The notes under the pieces are model-generated. The model worked only from the letters and a program-made list of their open reading frames with translations. It did not search any database and was not told the DNA's origin. The position numbers and the translations under genes were made by a program. From contig JACQRW010000013.1 in assembly GCA_016206285.1 (NCBI GenBank), positions 1-37,052 on the forward strand: a DNA stretch of 37,052 nt, read 5' to 3'. This document shows positions 1 to 8,581 of the stretch, piece after piece; the stretch's first letter is position 1, and each line of letters opens with the position of its first letter. The DNA comes from Candidatus Sungiibacteriota bacterium (GTDB lineage Bacteria; Patescibacteriota; Minisyncoccia; Sungbacterales; HO2-52-23).

Positions 1-48
1 ATTGAGTATAATATCCCTAACACTCAGTTATAATAATATAAAACCATT

Positions 49-978
49 ATGCTTCAGTTTAAAGAAGACTTCCTCTTGAGCATTAAAACAGACAACTACT
101 CCCCCGAAACCGTCTATAATTATGAACGAGACCTTACTGTGTTTGAAAACTTTCTGGAGTCTGACGCGCAGATTCCTTTTGAACAGATTACTAAACGCAC
201 AATAGAATTATATAAAGCCTATCTGACCTCGCGCGACAGAAAGACCGCTCATGATCAAAAGACCTTACAACAGCTTTCCGCCGGTTCAATCAATCGGACG
301 CTCTCAAGTCTGCGGCGGTACCTTAAATATCTCATTCAGATCGATCAGGAGGTGCCGGTGGCTCCTGAGGCCGTGCGGCTGCTCAAGATGCCGCGGCCGC
401 ACGCCCGTGTTGCCGAATTCGATGCCTTGGTCAAGTTGATCGAATCCCCTCTTACATTTGAAAAAAATAAAGAAGTGGCGTTGCGCAATCATGCGATGTT
501 AGAAACTCTGTTTGCAACCGGCATGCGGATTTCCGAATTGATCTCGCTCAATCGCAACCAGATCGATTCGACTGGACGTATTTTTATCCGTGGTAAGGGA
601 AAAAAAGAGCGATTTGTATATCTTACGGATCGCGCTAAAAAATGCATTGACGAATATACGAATCAGCGCACCGACACGTACCCTGCGTTATTCCTTCCCT
701 ACCGCGGCCGCAACAGCGGCACGACCAAGGCCCGCGTCTCGCCGAATTACCTGCAAATGAAAATCAAGCAATATCGCGAGCGTCTCGGCATCAATGTCCC
801 GACCTCCGCCCACTCCCTCCGCCACGGATTTGCAACCTATCTTGCCGAACAAGGAGCCAATCCTGCCGCCATCCAGATTCTCCTGGGCCACGAGTCACTC
901 CAAACCACAACGCGCTATGTGCATGCTTCGGACAAATATGCTGAGAAAACACATAAAGATTTTCATCCTCTGAAATAA
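49..978 (+). CDS. Tyrosine recombinase (XerC/XerD-like integrase)
   Basis: 309-aa ORF; N-terminal SAM-like domain, C-terminal catalytic motifs TGMRISELISL, GKGKKERFVYL, HSLRHGFATYLAEQGA, LLGHESLQTTTRYVH. Confidence 0.93.
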   Translation: MLQFKEDFLLSIKTDNYSPETVYNYERDLTVFENFLESDAQIPFEQITKRTIELYKAYLTSRDRKTAHDQKTLQQLSAGSINRTLSSLRRYLKYLIQIDQEVPVAPEAVRLLKMPRPHARVAEFDALVKLIESPLTFEKNKEVALRNHAMLETLFATGMRISELISLNRNQIDSTGRIFIRGKGKKERFVYLTDRAKKCIDEYTNQRTDTYPALFLPYRGRNSGTTKARVSPNYLQMKIKQYRERLGINVPTSAHSLRHGFATYLAEQGANPAAIQILLGHESLQTTTRYVHASDKYAEKTHKDFHPLK

Positions 979-982
979 GAAA

Positions 983-1016
983 AAACCCGGTCAGATTATA
1001 AAAATCAACTGGGTTT
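983..1016. terminator. Stem-loop between convergent genes, probable bidirectional terminator
   Basis: AAACCCGGT ... ACTGGGTTT inverted repeat with A/T-rich flanks. Confidence 0.6.
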
Positions 1017-1024
1017 CTATGTTT

Positions 1025-1258
1025 TTATACCGGTTCATCAGCAATTTTAAAGACCTCGTCTCGGTACTCTCCCTCGCCTATTCGGAATGCTTGCCATTTG
1101 CTGTCAATAAGTCGGGCAGTGGTGCTTACTTTCCCATTAAATCCATCAAGGCGAATAAACATAAGATAATCCGCTATATCCGTAATGGTTCCTTCTTTTC
1201 TTCGACCCAACCAGTCGTAATAGAATACCCGATCACCAATTCTAAATTGTTGTTCCAC
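1025..1258 (-). CDS. Small hypothetical protein; likely GTG start preceded by AAGGAG
   Basis: ORF track 1025..1312; AAGGAG about 9 nt before GTG at 1258 gives (M)EQQFRIGDRVFYYDWLGRRKEGTITDI... Confidence 0.55.
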   Translation of the reverse strand: MEQQFRIGDRVFYYDWLGRRKEGTITDIADYLMFIRLDGFNGKVSTTARLIDSKWQAFRIGEGEYRDEVFKIADEPV

Positions 1259-1323
1259 TTTAAGATTCTCCTTTTCTCTCTTGAATTTTGACGACAACGA
1301 ACTAACTACCACCCTATCATGTT

Positions 1324-2676
1324 TTACAAATAATTCAACGGGTTCAGATAGCCGGAGATGCCCGATGCCGGGTCGCTGCCGACTACGGGAAGGGTGATAT
1401 TGCGGCGCTTGCCGCAGGTATTGGCCGGGAATGAACTGATCTGCACTGCCTGGGTGATGGCTACCGTTAAGTGAAGATGCGGGCCGGTAGCGTACCCGCT
1501 TCTGCCTGAAAGCCCGATGCGCTGTCCGCGGGTTACGGTTTGGCCTTTTGACACGTCTATACCGGAGAGATGTCCATAAATAGTTGAGAGGTTATTCGTA
1601 TGCCGCACTAAGATCCACTTGCCGTAAGACGCCCGCGGACACTCGGTATCGGTATTCCCTGTGGCCTCTACAACGCCTGCAGCCGCAGCAAACACCGGCG
1701 TGCCGACTAACGCCCGGAAATCCATACCGTTGTGCCCCTTGCCGCTGTAGGCGCCGCTTGCAGCAAACGGGGTATAGCCGAAGAACTGGGTTACGCAATT
1801 TTTCTGGTCTGCAACCAAAGAAGAAGAGCATGTCTGCAGCACCGTATCCGGAAGCGGATAAGCCAGGACTCCGCGCCCGCGCTCAGGCACCAATGACGCA
1901 TTGAGCGTGACTTTAATCTGCCGTTCATAATCGGCAATCTCTTTTTCAAGCTGCGCTTCTTTTTGTTCCTGTTCTTTGATCAACGTCTGATATTTCTTTT
2001 CCTCATTCTTGGTGGCGGCAAGCAGGCTGCCTCGGTCGTTTTTTGCGGCGATCTGTCCTTGTTTCTGTACGGTCAGATTGTTTTCCAGATTTTGAAGCTC
2101 GGCTTTTTTCTCCTCGCTTTCTGATTTTTCCTCTGCGCGTTCGTTTCGCAACTCATGAAGGTTGTCAAGTGCTGCGAGCATCTTCTGCTCCAGAAGCGTT
2201 GCATCATGCATGCTGCGGAAGAATTGGGCGAGAGAGCCTCCTTTGAACAATGCATATATATAGGGTTCCTGTTCGCGTTGCGCAAACGAATTAAGCACGA
2301 TCGCAAGGCCGCTCTTTACCTTCCCGATCGATGCATCCTTTTGGGAGATTTCGATGCCAAGCCGCTGTATCTGCAGCCGTGCCCGCTCTATCTGCCGTTC
2401 GGTCAGGCTGATGTTGTTTGAAATACTTTTGATTGAGTTATCAATATTTGCAATTTCTTGTTTGAGCGTACCGCTTCGCTGCTGGTTTTTCTGAAGTTCC
2501 TGCTGGTACTTTTTTTTCGCCTCCTGCAATTTTTGGATCTCCGCATTTTTTTGCTCAATCCCCTTTTGCAGTTCCTCTATGGTAAGCGCGCGCGCAGGAA
2601 AAACCATAACAAAAAAAGCGAAAATAAAAATCGCTCCCAAAAAATACCTTGGTGGTTGCCGCCTGCCGGAGATCAT
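1324..2676 (-). CDS. Murein hydrolase activator / M23-family peptidase with N-terminal coiled coil (EnvC-like)
   Basis: Signal/TM N-terminus, long coiled coil, C-terminal GHNGMDFRALVGTPVFAAAAGVVEATG...GPHLHLTV (LytM motifs). Confidence 0.9.
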   Translation of the reverse strand: MISGRRQPPRYFLGAIFIFAFFVMVFPARALTIEELQKGIEQKNAEIQKLQEAKKKYQQELQKNQQRSGTLKQEIANIDNSIKSISNNISLTERQIERARLQIQRLGIEISQKDASIGKVKSGLAIVLNSFAQREQEPYIYALFKGGSLAQFFRSMHDATLLEQKMLAALDNLHELRNERAEEKSESEEKKAELQNLENNLTVQKQGQIAAKNDRGSLLAATKNEEKKYQTLIKEQEQKEAQLEKEIADYERQIKVTLNASLVPERGRGVLAYPLPDTVLQTCSSSLVADQKNCVTQFFGYTPFAASGAYSGKGHNGMDFRALVGTPVFAAAAGVVEATGNTDTECPRASYGKWILVRHTNNLSTIYGHLSGIDVSKGQTVTRGQRIGLSGRSGYATGPHLHLTVAITQAVQISSFPANTCGKRRNITLPVVGSDPASGISGYLNPLNYL

Positions 2677-2681
2677 GCTTC

Positions 2682-2709
2682 AGTATACGACAATAAAGAA
2701 CTTTTTCAA
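2682..2709 (-). promoter_or_regulatory. Predicted promoter of the M23 peptidase gene, -10 only 5 nt from ATG
   Basis: Minus strand TTGAAA - 16 - TATACT - gaagc - ATG. Confidence 0.4.
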
Positions 2710-2733
2710 CTCTCAATTTGTGTTATCGAGTCA

Positions 2734-2771
2734 TTAACAAATTATGATACGATCGTAGTATAATTTGTTAA
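2734..2771. repeat. 38-bp near-perfect palindrome between gltX and the M23 gene
   Basis: TTAACAAATTAT-ga-TACGATCGTA-gt-ATAATTTGTTAA, starting 3 nt after the gltX stop. Confidence 0.75.
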
Positions 2772-2774
2772 CAA

Positions 2775-4259
2775 TCAATCTACGGTTAAAGCGGCTTGCG
2801 CGGCTTTGATGCGTTTGAGTGATTCTTCAATACCGAGTATGGCCATGATTTCGAATGGGCCGGGGGAAGCCTTTTTACCCGAGAGCGCCACGCGCAAAGG
2901 CCAGAGGAGCGATCCTTTATCACCCTCCCCTATCGCATCAAGAAATGTTTTCTCAATCACCTCCCGGGAGCTGTCTTGCTCCAGTTCACCGATGATCTTC
3001 TCTGCGCGTTCTAGTGATGCCAACAATTCCGCATCACCCATGTTTTTCCAGTGGAGTAATTCTTTAGCATAGACAGGCGGTTTGAAAAAATATTCCACCC
3101 GCTCCCCTATCTCGGAAAGTTTCTTCAGACGCGATTGTTCAAGCGCGATAATTCTTTCGATGTATTCTTTTTTTGAAAATTGAAAATTGAAAATTGAAAA
3201 TTGCAGTAAGCCGCTTTTTTCCAGAAATGGAGTCGCTAATTCTGCAAGCTCTGAAAGCGGCTTGCGGCGTATATACTCGCCGTTCATCCAGTCGAGTTTT
3301 TGGAAATCGAAAATAGCTCCTGACTTTTGGACTTTTTCAAGAGAGAAGGCGGCGATCAATTCGTCTTTGGTCAGAATTTCACGGTCATCTCCCGGGTTCC
3401 AGCCAAGCAATGCAAGAAAGTTGAAAAGCGCTTCAGGCAAATATCCCTGTTCTCTGTAATCTGTTACTGACATAGCCCCGTGTCTTTTGGAGAGTTTGGA
3501 TCGGTCGGGGCCGAGGATAAGCGGAAGATGGGCAAAATGTGGAGGTTCAACCCCAAATGCCCTAAAGAGAAGTACGTGTTTCGGCGTATTGGGAATATGA
3601 TCTTCTCCGCGAATGACATGCGAAATTTTCATCTCAATGTCATCAACCACGACTGCCAGATGATAGAGAGGAATTGTCGTATCTTTTGCAATAGCAAAGT
3701 CACCAAGAAGATTCGAGTCAAACGAAAGTTCTTCGCGCACCATATCAGTGAACATAATTTTTTCACCGATCGGAGTTTTAAAACGAATTACATATTGTCC
3801 CGTATTTTTGCCGTATTCCTTATCCTTTGCTTCTTTTATGGCTTGTCCCTCGTCATGCGTAAGATTACGATATTCGTCGCACCGATGCGGAGCATATGCG
3901 GCCGGTTGCGTTTCCCGCATCTCTCCTTCTCCGTGAAAACAATAGAATGCCTTACCGGCATCCAAGAGCCGTTGGATGTATTCCTCATATTTTGCAGTTC
4001 GTTCAGTTTGGCGGTACGGCCCGTATAGGCCGCCTTGCTCCGGCCCCTCATCCGGATCAATACCAAGCCACTGGAGACCCTCAAAAATATTTTGCTCATA
4101 TTTTTTATCCGATCGCTCCAGGTCGGTATCCTCGATCCGTAAAATAAAAGTGCCGCCATGGTGTTTGGCGAAAAGATAATTGAAAAGCGCGGCACGCGCG
4201 GTGCCGACATGCAGATTTCCCGTTGGACTTGGCGCTATACGAACGCGAATGTTTGACAT
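2775..4259 (-). CDS. gltX: Glutamyl-tRNA synthetase
   Basis: RIAPSPTGNLHVGTARAALFNYLFAKHHGG (HIGH region) and KLSKRHGA (KMSKS-like); full-length class I GluRS. Confidence 0.95.
   Translation of the reverse strand: MSNIRVRIAPSPTGNLHVGTARAALFNYLFAKHHGGTFILRIEDTDLERSDKKYEQNIFEGLQWLGIDPDEGPEQGGLYGPYRQTERTAKYEEYIQRLLDAGKAFYCFHGEGEMRETQPAAYAPHRCDEYRNLTHDEGQAIKEAKDKEYGKNTGQYVIRFKTPIGEKIMFTDMVREELSFDSNLLGDFAIAKDTTIPLYHLAVVVDDIEMKISHVIRGEDHIPNTPKHVLLFRAFGVEPPHFAHLPLILGPDRSKLSKRHGAMSVTDYREQGYLPEALFNFLALLGWNPGDDREILTKDELIAAFSLEKVQKSGAIFDFQKLDWMNGEYIRRKPLSELAELATPFLEKSGLLQFSIFNFQFSKKEYIERIIALEQSRLKKLSEIGERVEYFFKPPVYAKELLHWKNMGDAELLASLERAEKIIGELEQDSSREVIEKTFLDAIGEGDKGSLLWPLRVALSGKKASPGPFEIMAILGIEESLKRIKAAQAALTVD
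3175..3203. repeat. Tandem heptanucleotide repeat (GAAAATT)x4 inside gltX
   Basis: gaaaattgaaaattgaaaattgaaaattg, translated in gltX as ...QFSIFNFQFS... Confidence 0.9.
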
Positions 4260-4281
4260 AAAAATATCTTTGTGCTATTGA
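4253..4281 (+). promoter_or_regulatory. Predicted sigma70-type promoter for ORF 4327
   Basis: TTGACA (4253-4258) - 17 nt - TATTGA (4276-4281). Confidence 0.45.
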
Positions 4282-4326
4282 TTACATATCTATCAGCATC
4301 GTTGCCTTTACAAAAGGGGGTATAAA

Positions 4327-4545
4327 ATGCCAGAAGGTCGAAAATTGCAACTTCGGGAAGTAATTGGAATGTTATTTTGTGGCGGCGCATTCTTTGCAAC
4401 GATACAAGGCGCTCGGCTCTATGTTCCGTTCATTCTATTGGTCATAGGATTGATTCTATGCTATCTCGACGATATCAGAACATCATCTCTGTACATTACA
4501 GTTATTTCTCATGCAACCCGATTTTTAAAATTTCTCGGGCGATAA
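4327..4545 (+). CDS. Small predicted membrane protein (hypothetical)
   Basis: 72 aa with two hydrophobic segments; AAAGGGGG upstream of ATG; 3' end overlaps murG 3' end convergently. Confidence 0.5.
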   Translation: MPEGRKLQLREVIGMLFCGGAFFATIQGARLYVPFILLVIGLILCYLDDIRTSSLYITVISHATRFLKFLGR

Positions 4546-5626
4546 GTTCGGCGGCATCTATGCGGGAAAACTTTTGGGCGGCGGCACGCATCTTCTGCAA
4601 CAGTTCTGGATTATCCAGAACTTTTTTTATTTCTGCAAACAAGACGTGCGGGCTCAGATTTGGCTCCTCGATCACGATGCACGCGCCTGCCGCGGCGTAT
4701 TCATAAGCGTTTTTCCGCTGATGGTCCTGTGCCGAGTTATGAATCGGGATCAGGATGGACGGCTTGCTCCATGCCGCTATCTCGAAAATAGAGGAAGCGC
4801 CCGAACGGGAAATGATCAGATCTGATGCCACATAAAAATCGCGCATGCCCGCTTCGTCCAGAAACTCAAATGCATGATAACGCTCTTTGTGGCCGAATTC
4901 AAGGATGACGGATGCCTCCTGCATAACATCCTGAAAATTTTTTGGTCCGGTCTGATGGAGTACCTCGTAATGCTCGGTCAGCTCTTTCAGGATGCCAATG
5001 GCGGCGTCATTGAGGCGTGCGGCACCCTGGGATCCGCCGACAATGCCTATGACGGGAAGTTTCGAATATATATCGAGGTTTTCGCGGGCGATATCAAGAT
5101 TGCCTCCCAAAATCCGCTTTCGTATCGGGATACCGACGAGCGCCACTTTTTTCTTCGGGAAAAAGGCTGCCGCGCCTGTAAAAGCAATGCCAATGCGTTT
5201 TGCAAAATGTCCGGCAAATTTGTTGACCTTGCCGGGTACCGCATCTGATTCGTGAATAATCAATGGAATGCGCAGCAGTGCGGCGGCAACAACTGCCGGA
5301 AACGCGCCATACCCGCCTTTGGAAAAAACTACATCCGGCGTGATGAGGAATATATTCCAGATTGCCTGGAAAATGCCCCTGATGACTCTGAAAAAATCTA
5401 TGAAATTTTGAAGAGACGCATACTGGCGCATCTTGCCGGTCATAATCGGGACAGTGATTACGTCTTCCGCGGCCAATTGTTCCTGTCCGAAGTCCTCCGG
5501 TCCCATATAAAAAAGTTCAAGATCCAAAATCCGTTCTTCTTCGGCGATGCGTTTTAATTCACGGATGACCGCGATAATCGGGAACACATGTCCTCCTGTC
5601 CCGCCGGCGGTAAATAGAATGCGCAT
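4502..5626 (-). CDS. murG: UDP-N-acetylglucosamine--N-acetylmuramyl-(pentapeptide) pyrophosphoryl-undecaprenol N-acetylglucosamine transferase
   Basis: MRILFTAGGTGGHVFPIIAV, GGSQGAARLN, VASDLIISRSGASSIFEIAAWSKPSILIPIHNSAQDHQ. Confidence 0.95.
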   Translation of the reverse strand: MRILFTAGGTGGHVFPIIAVIRELKRIAEEERILDLELFYMGPEDFGQEQLAAEDVITVPIMTGKMRQYASLQNFIDFFRVIRGIFQAIWNIFLITPDVVFSKGGYGAFPAVVAAALLRIPLIIHESDAVPGKVNKFAGHFAKRIGIAFTGAAAFFPKKKVALVGIPIRKRILGGNLDIARENLDIYSKLPVIGIVGGSQGAARLNDAAIGILKELTEHYEVLHQTGPKNFQDVMQEASVILEFGHKERYHAFEFLDEAGMRDFYVASDLIISRSGASSIFEIAAWSKPSILIPIHNSAQDHQRKNAYEYAAAGACIVIEEPNLSPHVLFAEIKKVLDNPELLQKMRAAAQKFSRIDAAELIAREILKIGLHEK

Positions 5627-5638
5627 GATAGTGGAACG

Positions 5639-5667
5639 TTAGAAATTAGAGCAATTAGAAATTAGAC
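5639..5667. repeat. AT-rich intergenic direct repeat (TTAGAAATTAGA twice)
   Basis: ttagaaattagagcaattagaaattagac between murG and ftsW. Confidence 0.7.
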
Positions 5668-5672
5668 ATTTT

Positions 5673-6761
5673 TCATCCATACTTCGATATGTTTAACAAT
5701 ACTCCGATGCTTGCCATGGTAATGACCAACGACGTCCCCCCATAGCTTACCATAGGAAGGGGTATTCCGGTAAGCGGGAGAAGTCCGGAAATTGCCGACA
5801 TGTTAATAAATGCCTGGGTTAGAATTCCAGCTGATATGCCTGCCGCGAGCAGTTTGCCAAACATATCAGGCGCGCGTTTTGCGATAAAAAGTCCGCGCCA
5901 GAAAAATGCCGCAAAAAGCGCCAACAAGCCGCATGCGCCGATAAACCCGGTTTCTTCGGCAAAAATCGCAAAGATCGAATCACCCATCGGCTCCGGCAAG
6001 TATGAATATTTTTGCAAACTTTTGCCGAATCCAAGGCCCCAGAATCCGCCCGATCCGATGCCGATGGATGCCTGGTTGATCTGGTATCCGACTCCTTTCG
6101 GATCCGTCTGCGGATGCAGAAAAACAAGAACACGATTCAGCCGGTACGGCTCTATTTGTATGAGCAGAAGCAGCGCGATCAGTCCAAATAAGCCCAGCAT
6201 TGCCATTTGCGAAATCTTGCCTCCGCCGAGGAAGTAAAGAATACCTGCGGTTGCCACGATTACGCCAAGCGTGCCTATATCTTTCTGCATGACAAGAAAG
6301 GTGCCCACAATCGCGATCATGATAGAAAACGGGATCATGCCGTATGAGACGCTTTTGATTTCTTTTCGGCGGGCGTCAAGCCAGCTTGCAAGATAGACCA
6401 GAAAAGAAAATTTGAGCACTTCGGACGGCTGGAAACTGAACGAACCTATATGCAGCCATCGGCGCGCTCCTCCTGCGACATAACTCAATTGAGGCAAAAA
6501 CAGAAGGGCTGCAAGCAAAAAAGACAGTATCATGAGCGGCAGGGCAAAACGCTTCCATACGCGGTACGGCAGCCACTGGGTAAAGGCGAGGACGAGTCCG
6601 CCCAGGATTCCTCCATATAAAAATTGCCGCAAAATATAAAAGGAAATAGTACCGAAGTTTTTTTGCGAGATCACCATGGATGCCGAGGCCAATATCAAAA
6701 GCCCCACGATCAAGATCGCAAGCGAGATAAAAAGCATTGGTTTGTCGAGCGAGTGGGGCAT
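5673..6761 (-). CDS. ftsW: FtsW/RodA/SpoVE family SEDS protein, probable FtsW
   Basis: Multi-TM; GGARRWLHIGSFSFQPSEVLKFSFLVYLASWL, FAEETGFIGA, PLTGIPLPMVSYGGTSL; murD-ftsW-murG order. Confidence 0.93.
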   Translation of the reverse strand: MPHSLDKPMLFISLAILIVGLLILASASMVISQKNFGTISFYILRQFLYGGILGGLVLAFTQWLPYRVWKRFALPLMILSFLLAALLFLPQLSYVAGGARRWLHIGSFSFQPSEVLKFSFLVYLASWLDARRKEIKSVSYGMIPFSIMIAIVGTFLVMQKDIGTLGVIVATAGILYFLGGGKISQMAMLGLFGLIALLLLIQIEPYRLNRVLVFLHPQTDPKGVGYQINQASIGIGSGGFWGLGFGKSLQKYSYLPEPMGDSIFAIFAEETGFIGACGLLALFAAFFWRGLFIAKRAPDMFGKLLAAGISAGILTQAFINMSAISGLLPLTGIPLPMVSYGGTSLVITMASIGVLLNISKYG

Positions 6762-8138
6762 TTATAGTTTTTTCATCTCTTTCACAAACTGGTCTCCGCG
6801 GTCAAATTCATTTACAAATAATCCAAAACTGGCGGCACCGGGGCTCAATACGATCCAATCCCCTTTCACGGCGGCCGCGAATGCGGCAGTTACGGCATCG
6901 GGCATGGATGGCGCTTCATGCCATACTCCTGCGCCCGAGTGTTTTTCTTTTTGCAGCGCTTTCTTCAGTTTTTCGGTTCCGGCGCCCGGGAGCAGAACGA
7001 GATGATCGACATATTTTGCGATGGCAGCCGCCAATGGAGTAAAATTCAAATTTTTATCCGAACCTCCGGCGATAAGGGTAAGACGATGCGGCGGCTTGGC
7101 AAGGCCGCGGAACCTTGTGATTGCCGCAACTGCCGCCTCCGGGATAGTCGCGGTCGTGTCGTTGATTACGCGGATTCCTCGTACTGATGGCAGCTGTTCC
7201 TGGCGCCCTTCAAGGCCGCGGAACCTTTTTAGCACATTGAGTATGCTCTCCGGTCTGATCTGAAAATGCCGGGCAACTGCTATGGCAAGGCCGACAGACG
7301 AGCGGTAATGCGCACCAAGGCGTTTGTCCACTATTGTCCCGTACCGTGGTGCGAGGCGCGGCAACACAATATGCGAACGGGCTTTTGGTACCATAGCGCG
7401 AACTCGTGTATCATCGGGGTTTGCAAACAGGTAATCTTTCGGTTTCTGAAACTTGAAGATGATGCTTTTTGCGGCTGCGTATTCCGCCATAGTCCGGTGC
7501 CAGTTCATGTGATCCGGCATGAAATTCGTTATCACCGCAATCGGAGGACTTACGCGATCAAGCGACAGATCCTGCAGTTGAAAGCTGGAAAGCTCCAGCA
7601 CGATCAAATCGCCTTGTTTGATTTCAGACAGAAATTCAAGCACGGATTTGCGTATATTGCCGCCAAGAAAAACTCGCTTATGTTTAGTTTTCAAAAACTT
7701 CCAAATAAGCCATGCAGTGGTTGACTTGCCCCGTGTGCCCGTAATGCCGATGATGGTGCCCGGACACTCTCGAAAAAAAATCCCCATATCGGTCGTGACT
7801 GGAATTTTATGTTTTGCTGCAAGTGCAAGATATGGAGAAGTCGGCGGCACTCCGGGATTTTTTACGATCAAGTCCGCTTTCAAAAAATCACTCTCCCGGT
7901 GTCTGCCCAGCACATACGTAACGCCTTTTATATCTTTCAGTTTCTCAAGCGACGGCTGCAACACCTTTTTGGTGCGCAAATCCGTAACCGTAACCTTTGC
8001 CCCGCGACTATCCAAAAATCTTACAGTCCCCGCTCCCCCGCCATGCAGCCCAAGACCCATTACCAGTACGCGTTTACCCGCCAAAGCTTTAGCGTCGGCG
8101 GGCTTGCTCGCCAAATCTGATTTTTTGCGATAAACCAT
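6762..8138 (-). CDS. murD: UDP-N-acetylmuramoylalanine--D-glutamate ligase
   Basis: Mur ligase motifs GITGTRGKSTTAWL, ELSSFQLQ, VINDTTATIPEAAVAA, GGSDKN; adjacent ftsW/murG. Confidence 0.95.
   Translation of the reverse strand: MVYRKKSDLASKPADAKALAGKRVLVMGLGLHGGGAGTVRFLDSRGAKVTVTDLRTKKVLQPSLEKLKDIKGVTYVLGRHRESDFLKADLIVKNPGVPPTSPYLALAAKHKIPVTTDMGIFFRECPGTIIGITGTRGKSTTAWLIWKFLKTKHKRVFLGGNIRKSVLEFLSEIKQGDLIVLELSSFQLQDLSLDRVSPPIAVITNFMPDHMNWHRTMAEYAAAKSIIFKFQKPKDYLFANPDDTRVRAMVPKARSHIVLPRLAPRYGTIVDKRLGAHYRSSVGLAIAVARHFQIRPESILNVLKRFRGLEGRQEQLPSVRGIRVINDTTATIPEAAVAAITRFRGLAKPPHRLTLIAGGSDKNLNFTPLAAAIAKYVDHLVLLPGAGTEKLKKALQKEKHSGAGVWHEAPSMPDAVTAAFAAAVKGDWIVLSPGAASFGLFVNEFDRGDQFVKEMKKL
8077..8102. 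repeat. 26-bp GC-rich palindromic repeat within the murD N-terminal coding region
   Basis: CCCGCCaaagctttagcgtcGGCGGG; encodes the PADAKALAG stretch before the KRVLVMGLG Rossmann start. Confidence 0.65.
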
Positions 8139-8174
8139 ACAAAAAGTATAACTGATTTGGGATTAACGAGGAAC

Positions 8175-8203
8175 TTGACGAAAGATATTGTTTATGCTAT
8201 TCT
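8175..8203 (+). promoter_or_regulatory. Predicted sigma70-type promoter with extended -10 for ORF 8253
   Basis: TTGACG - 17 nt - TATTCT with TGC directly upstream of the -10. Confidence 0.6.
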
Positions 8204-8252
8204 TTATATAATTTTCGTACCCTAAATTAACTATGAATAAGGAGGCTTGGAG

Positions 8253-8522
8253 ATGGTGACTGGCAAATTGAGCAGAGAAGATGCAAGAAAATATTTGGAG
8301 GATACTCTCGACGCCGGTGGATATACTGGCGAGCTCCGAGAGGGCGTGAAAAATCTTATTCAACATGGCGAGTGTCAAGAATTTTATCAGGGTGTCGCGA
8401 CTGGAATCAACATACTGGGACAGGCATTCCAGCGTGTGGACGGAAACCCTGAAGCTTTTCTTTATATTCTTGCCGCACTCCTACGAAGGACGTGCGAGCT
8501 TTGGTTAGACAATAGTAAATAA
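8253..8522 (+). CDS. Small hypothetical protein
   Basis: AAGGAGG 7 nt before ATG; own promoter and downstream hairpin; the TTG at 8247 in the ORF track is probably not the start. Confidence 0.7.
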   Translation: MVTGKLSREDARKYLEDTLDAGGYTGELREGVKNLIQHGECQEFYQGVATGINILGQAFQRVDGNPEAFLYILAALLRRTCELWLDNSK

Positions 8523-8529
8523 TAAAAGT

Positions 8530-8557
8530 CCCCCTGAATGCGTGAGTGTTCAGGGGG
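8530..8557 (+). terminator. Strong stem-loop after ORF 8253
   Basis: CCCCCTGAA tgcgtgagtg TTCAGGGGG. Confidence 0.7.
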
Positions 8558-8581
8558 CAAAACATTTTCATCCACCGTATC

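Noticed and set aside
1-36. Promoter for the Xer-like gene (TTGAGT ... TATAAT)
   Set aside because: Spacing of about 21 nt is too long and the window begins here, so upstream context is missing.
3480-4028. 182-aa plus-strand ORF
   Set aside because: Antisense to gltX.
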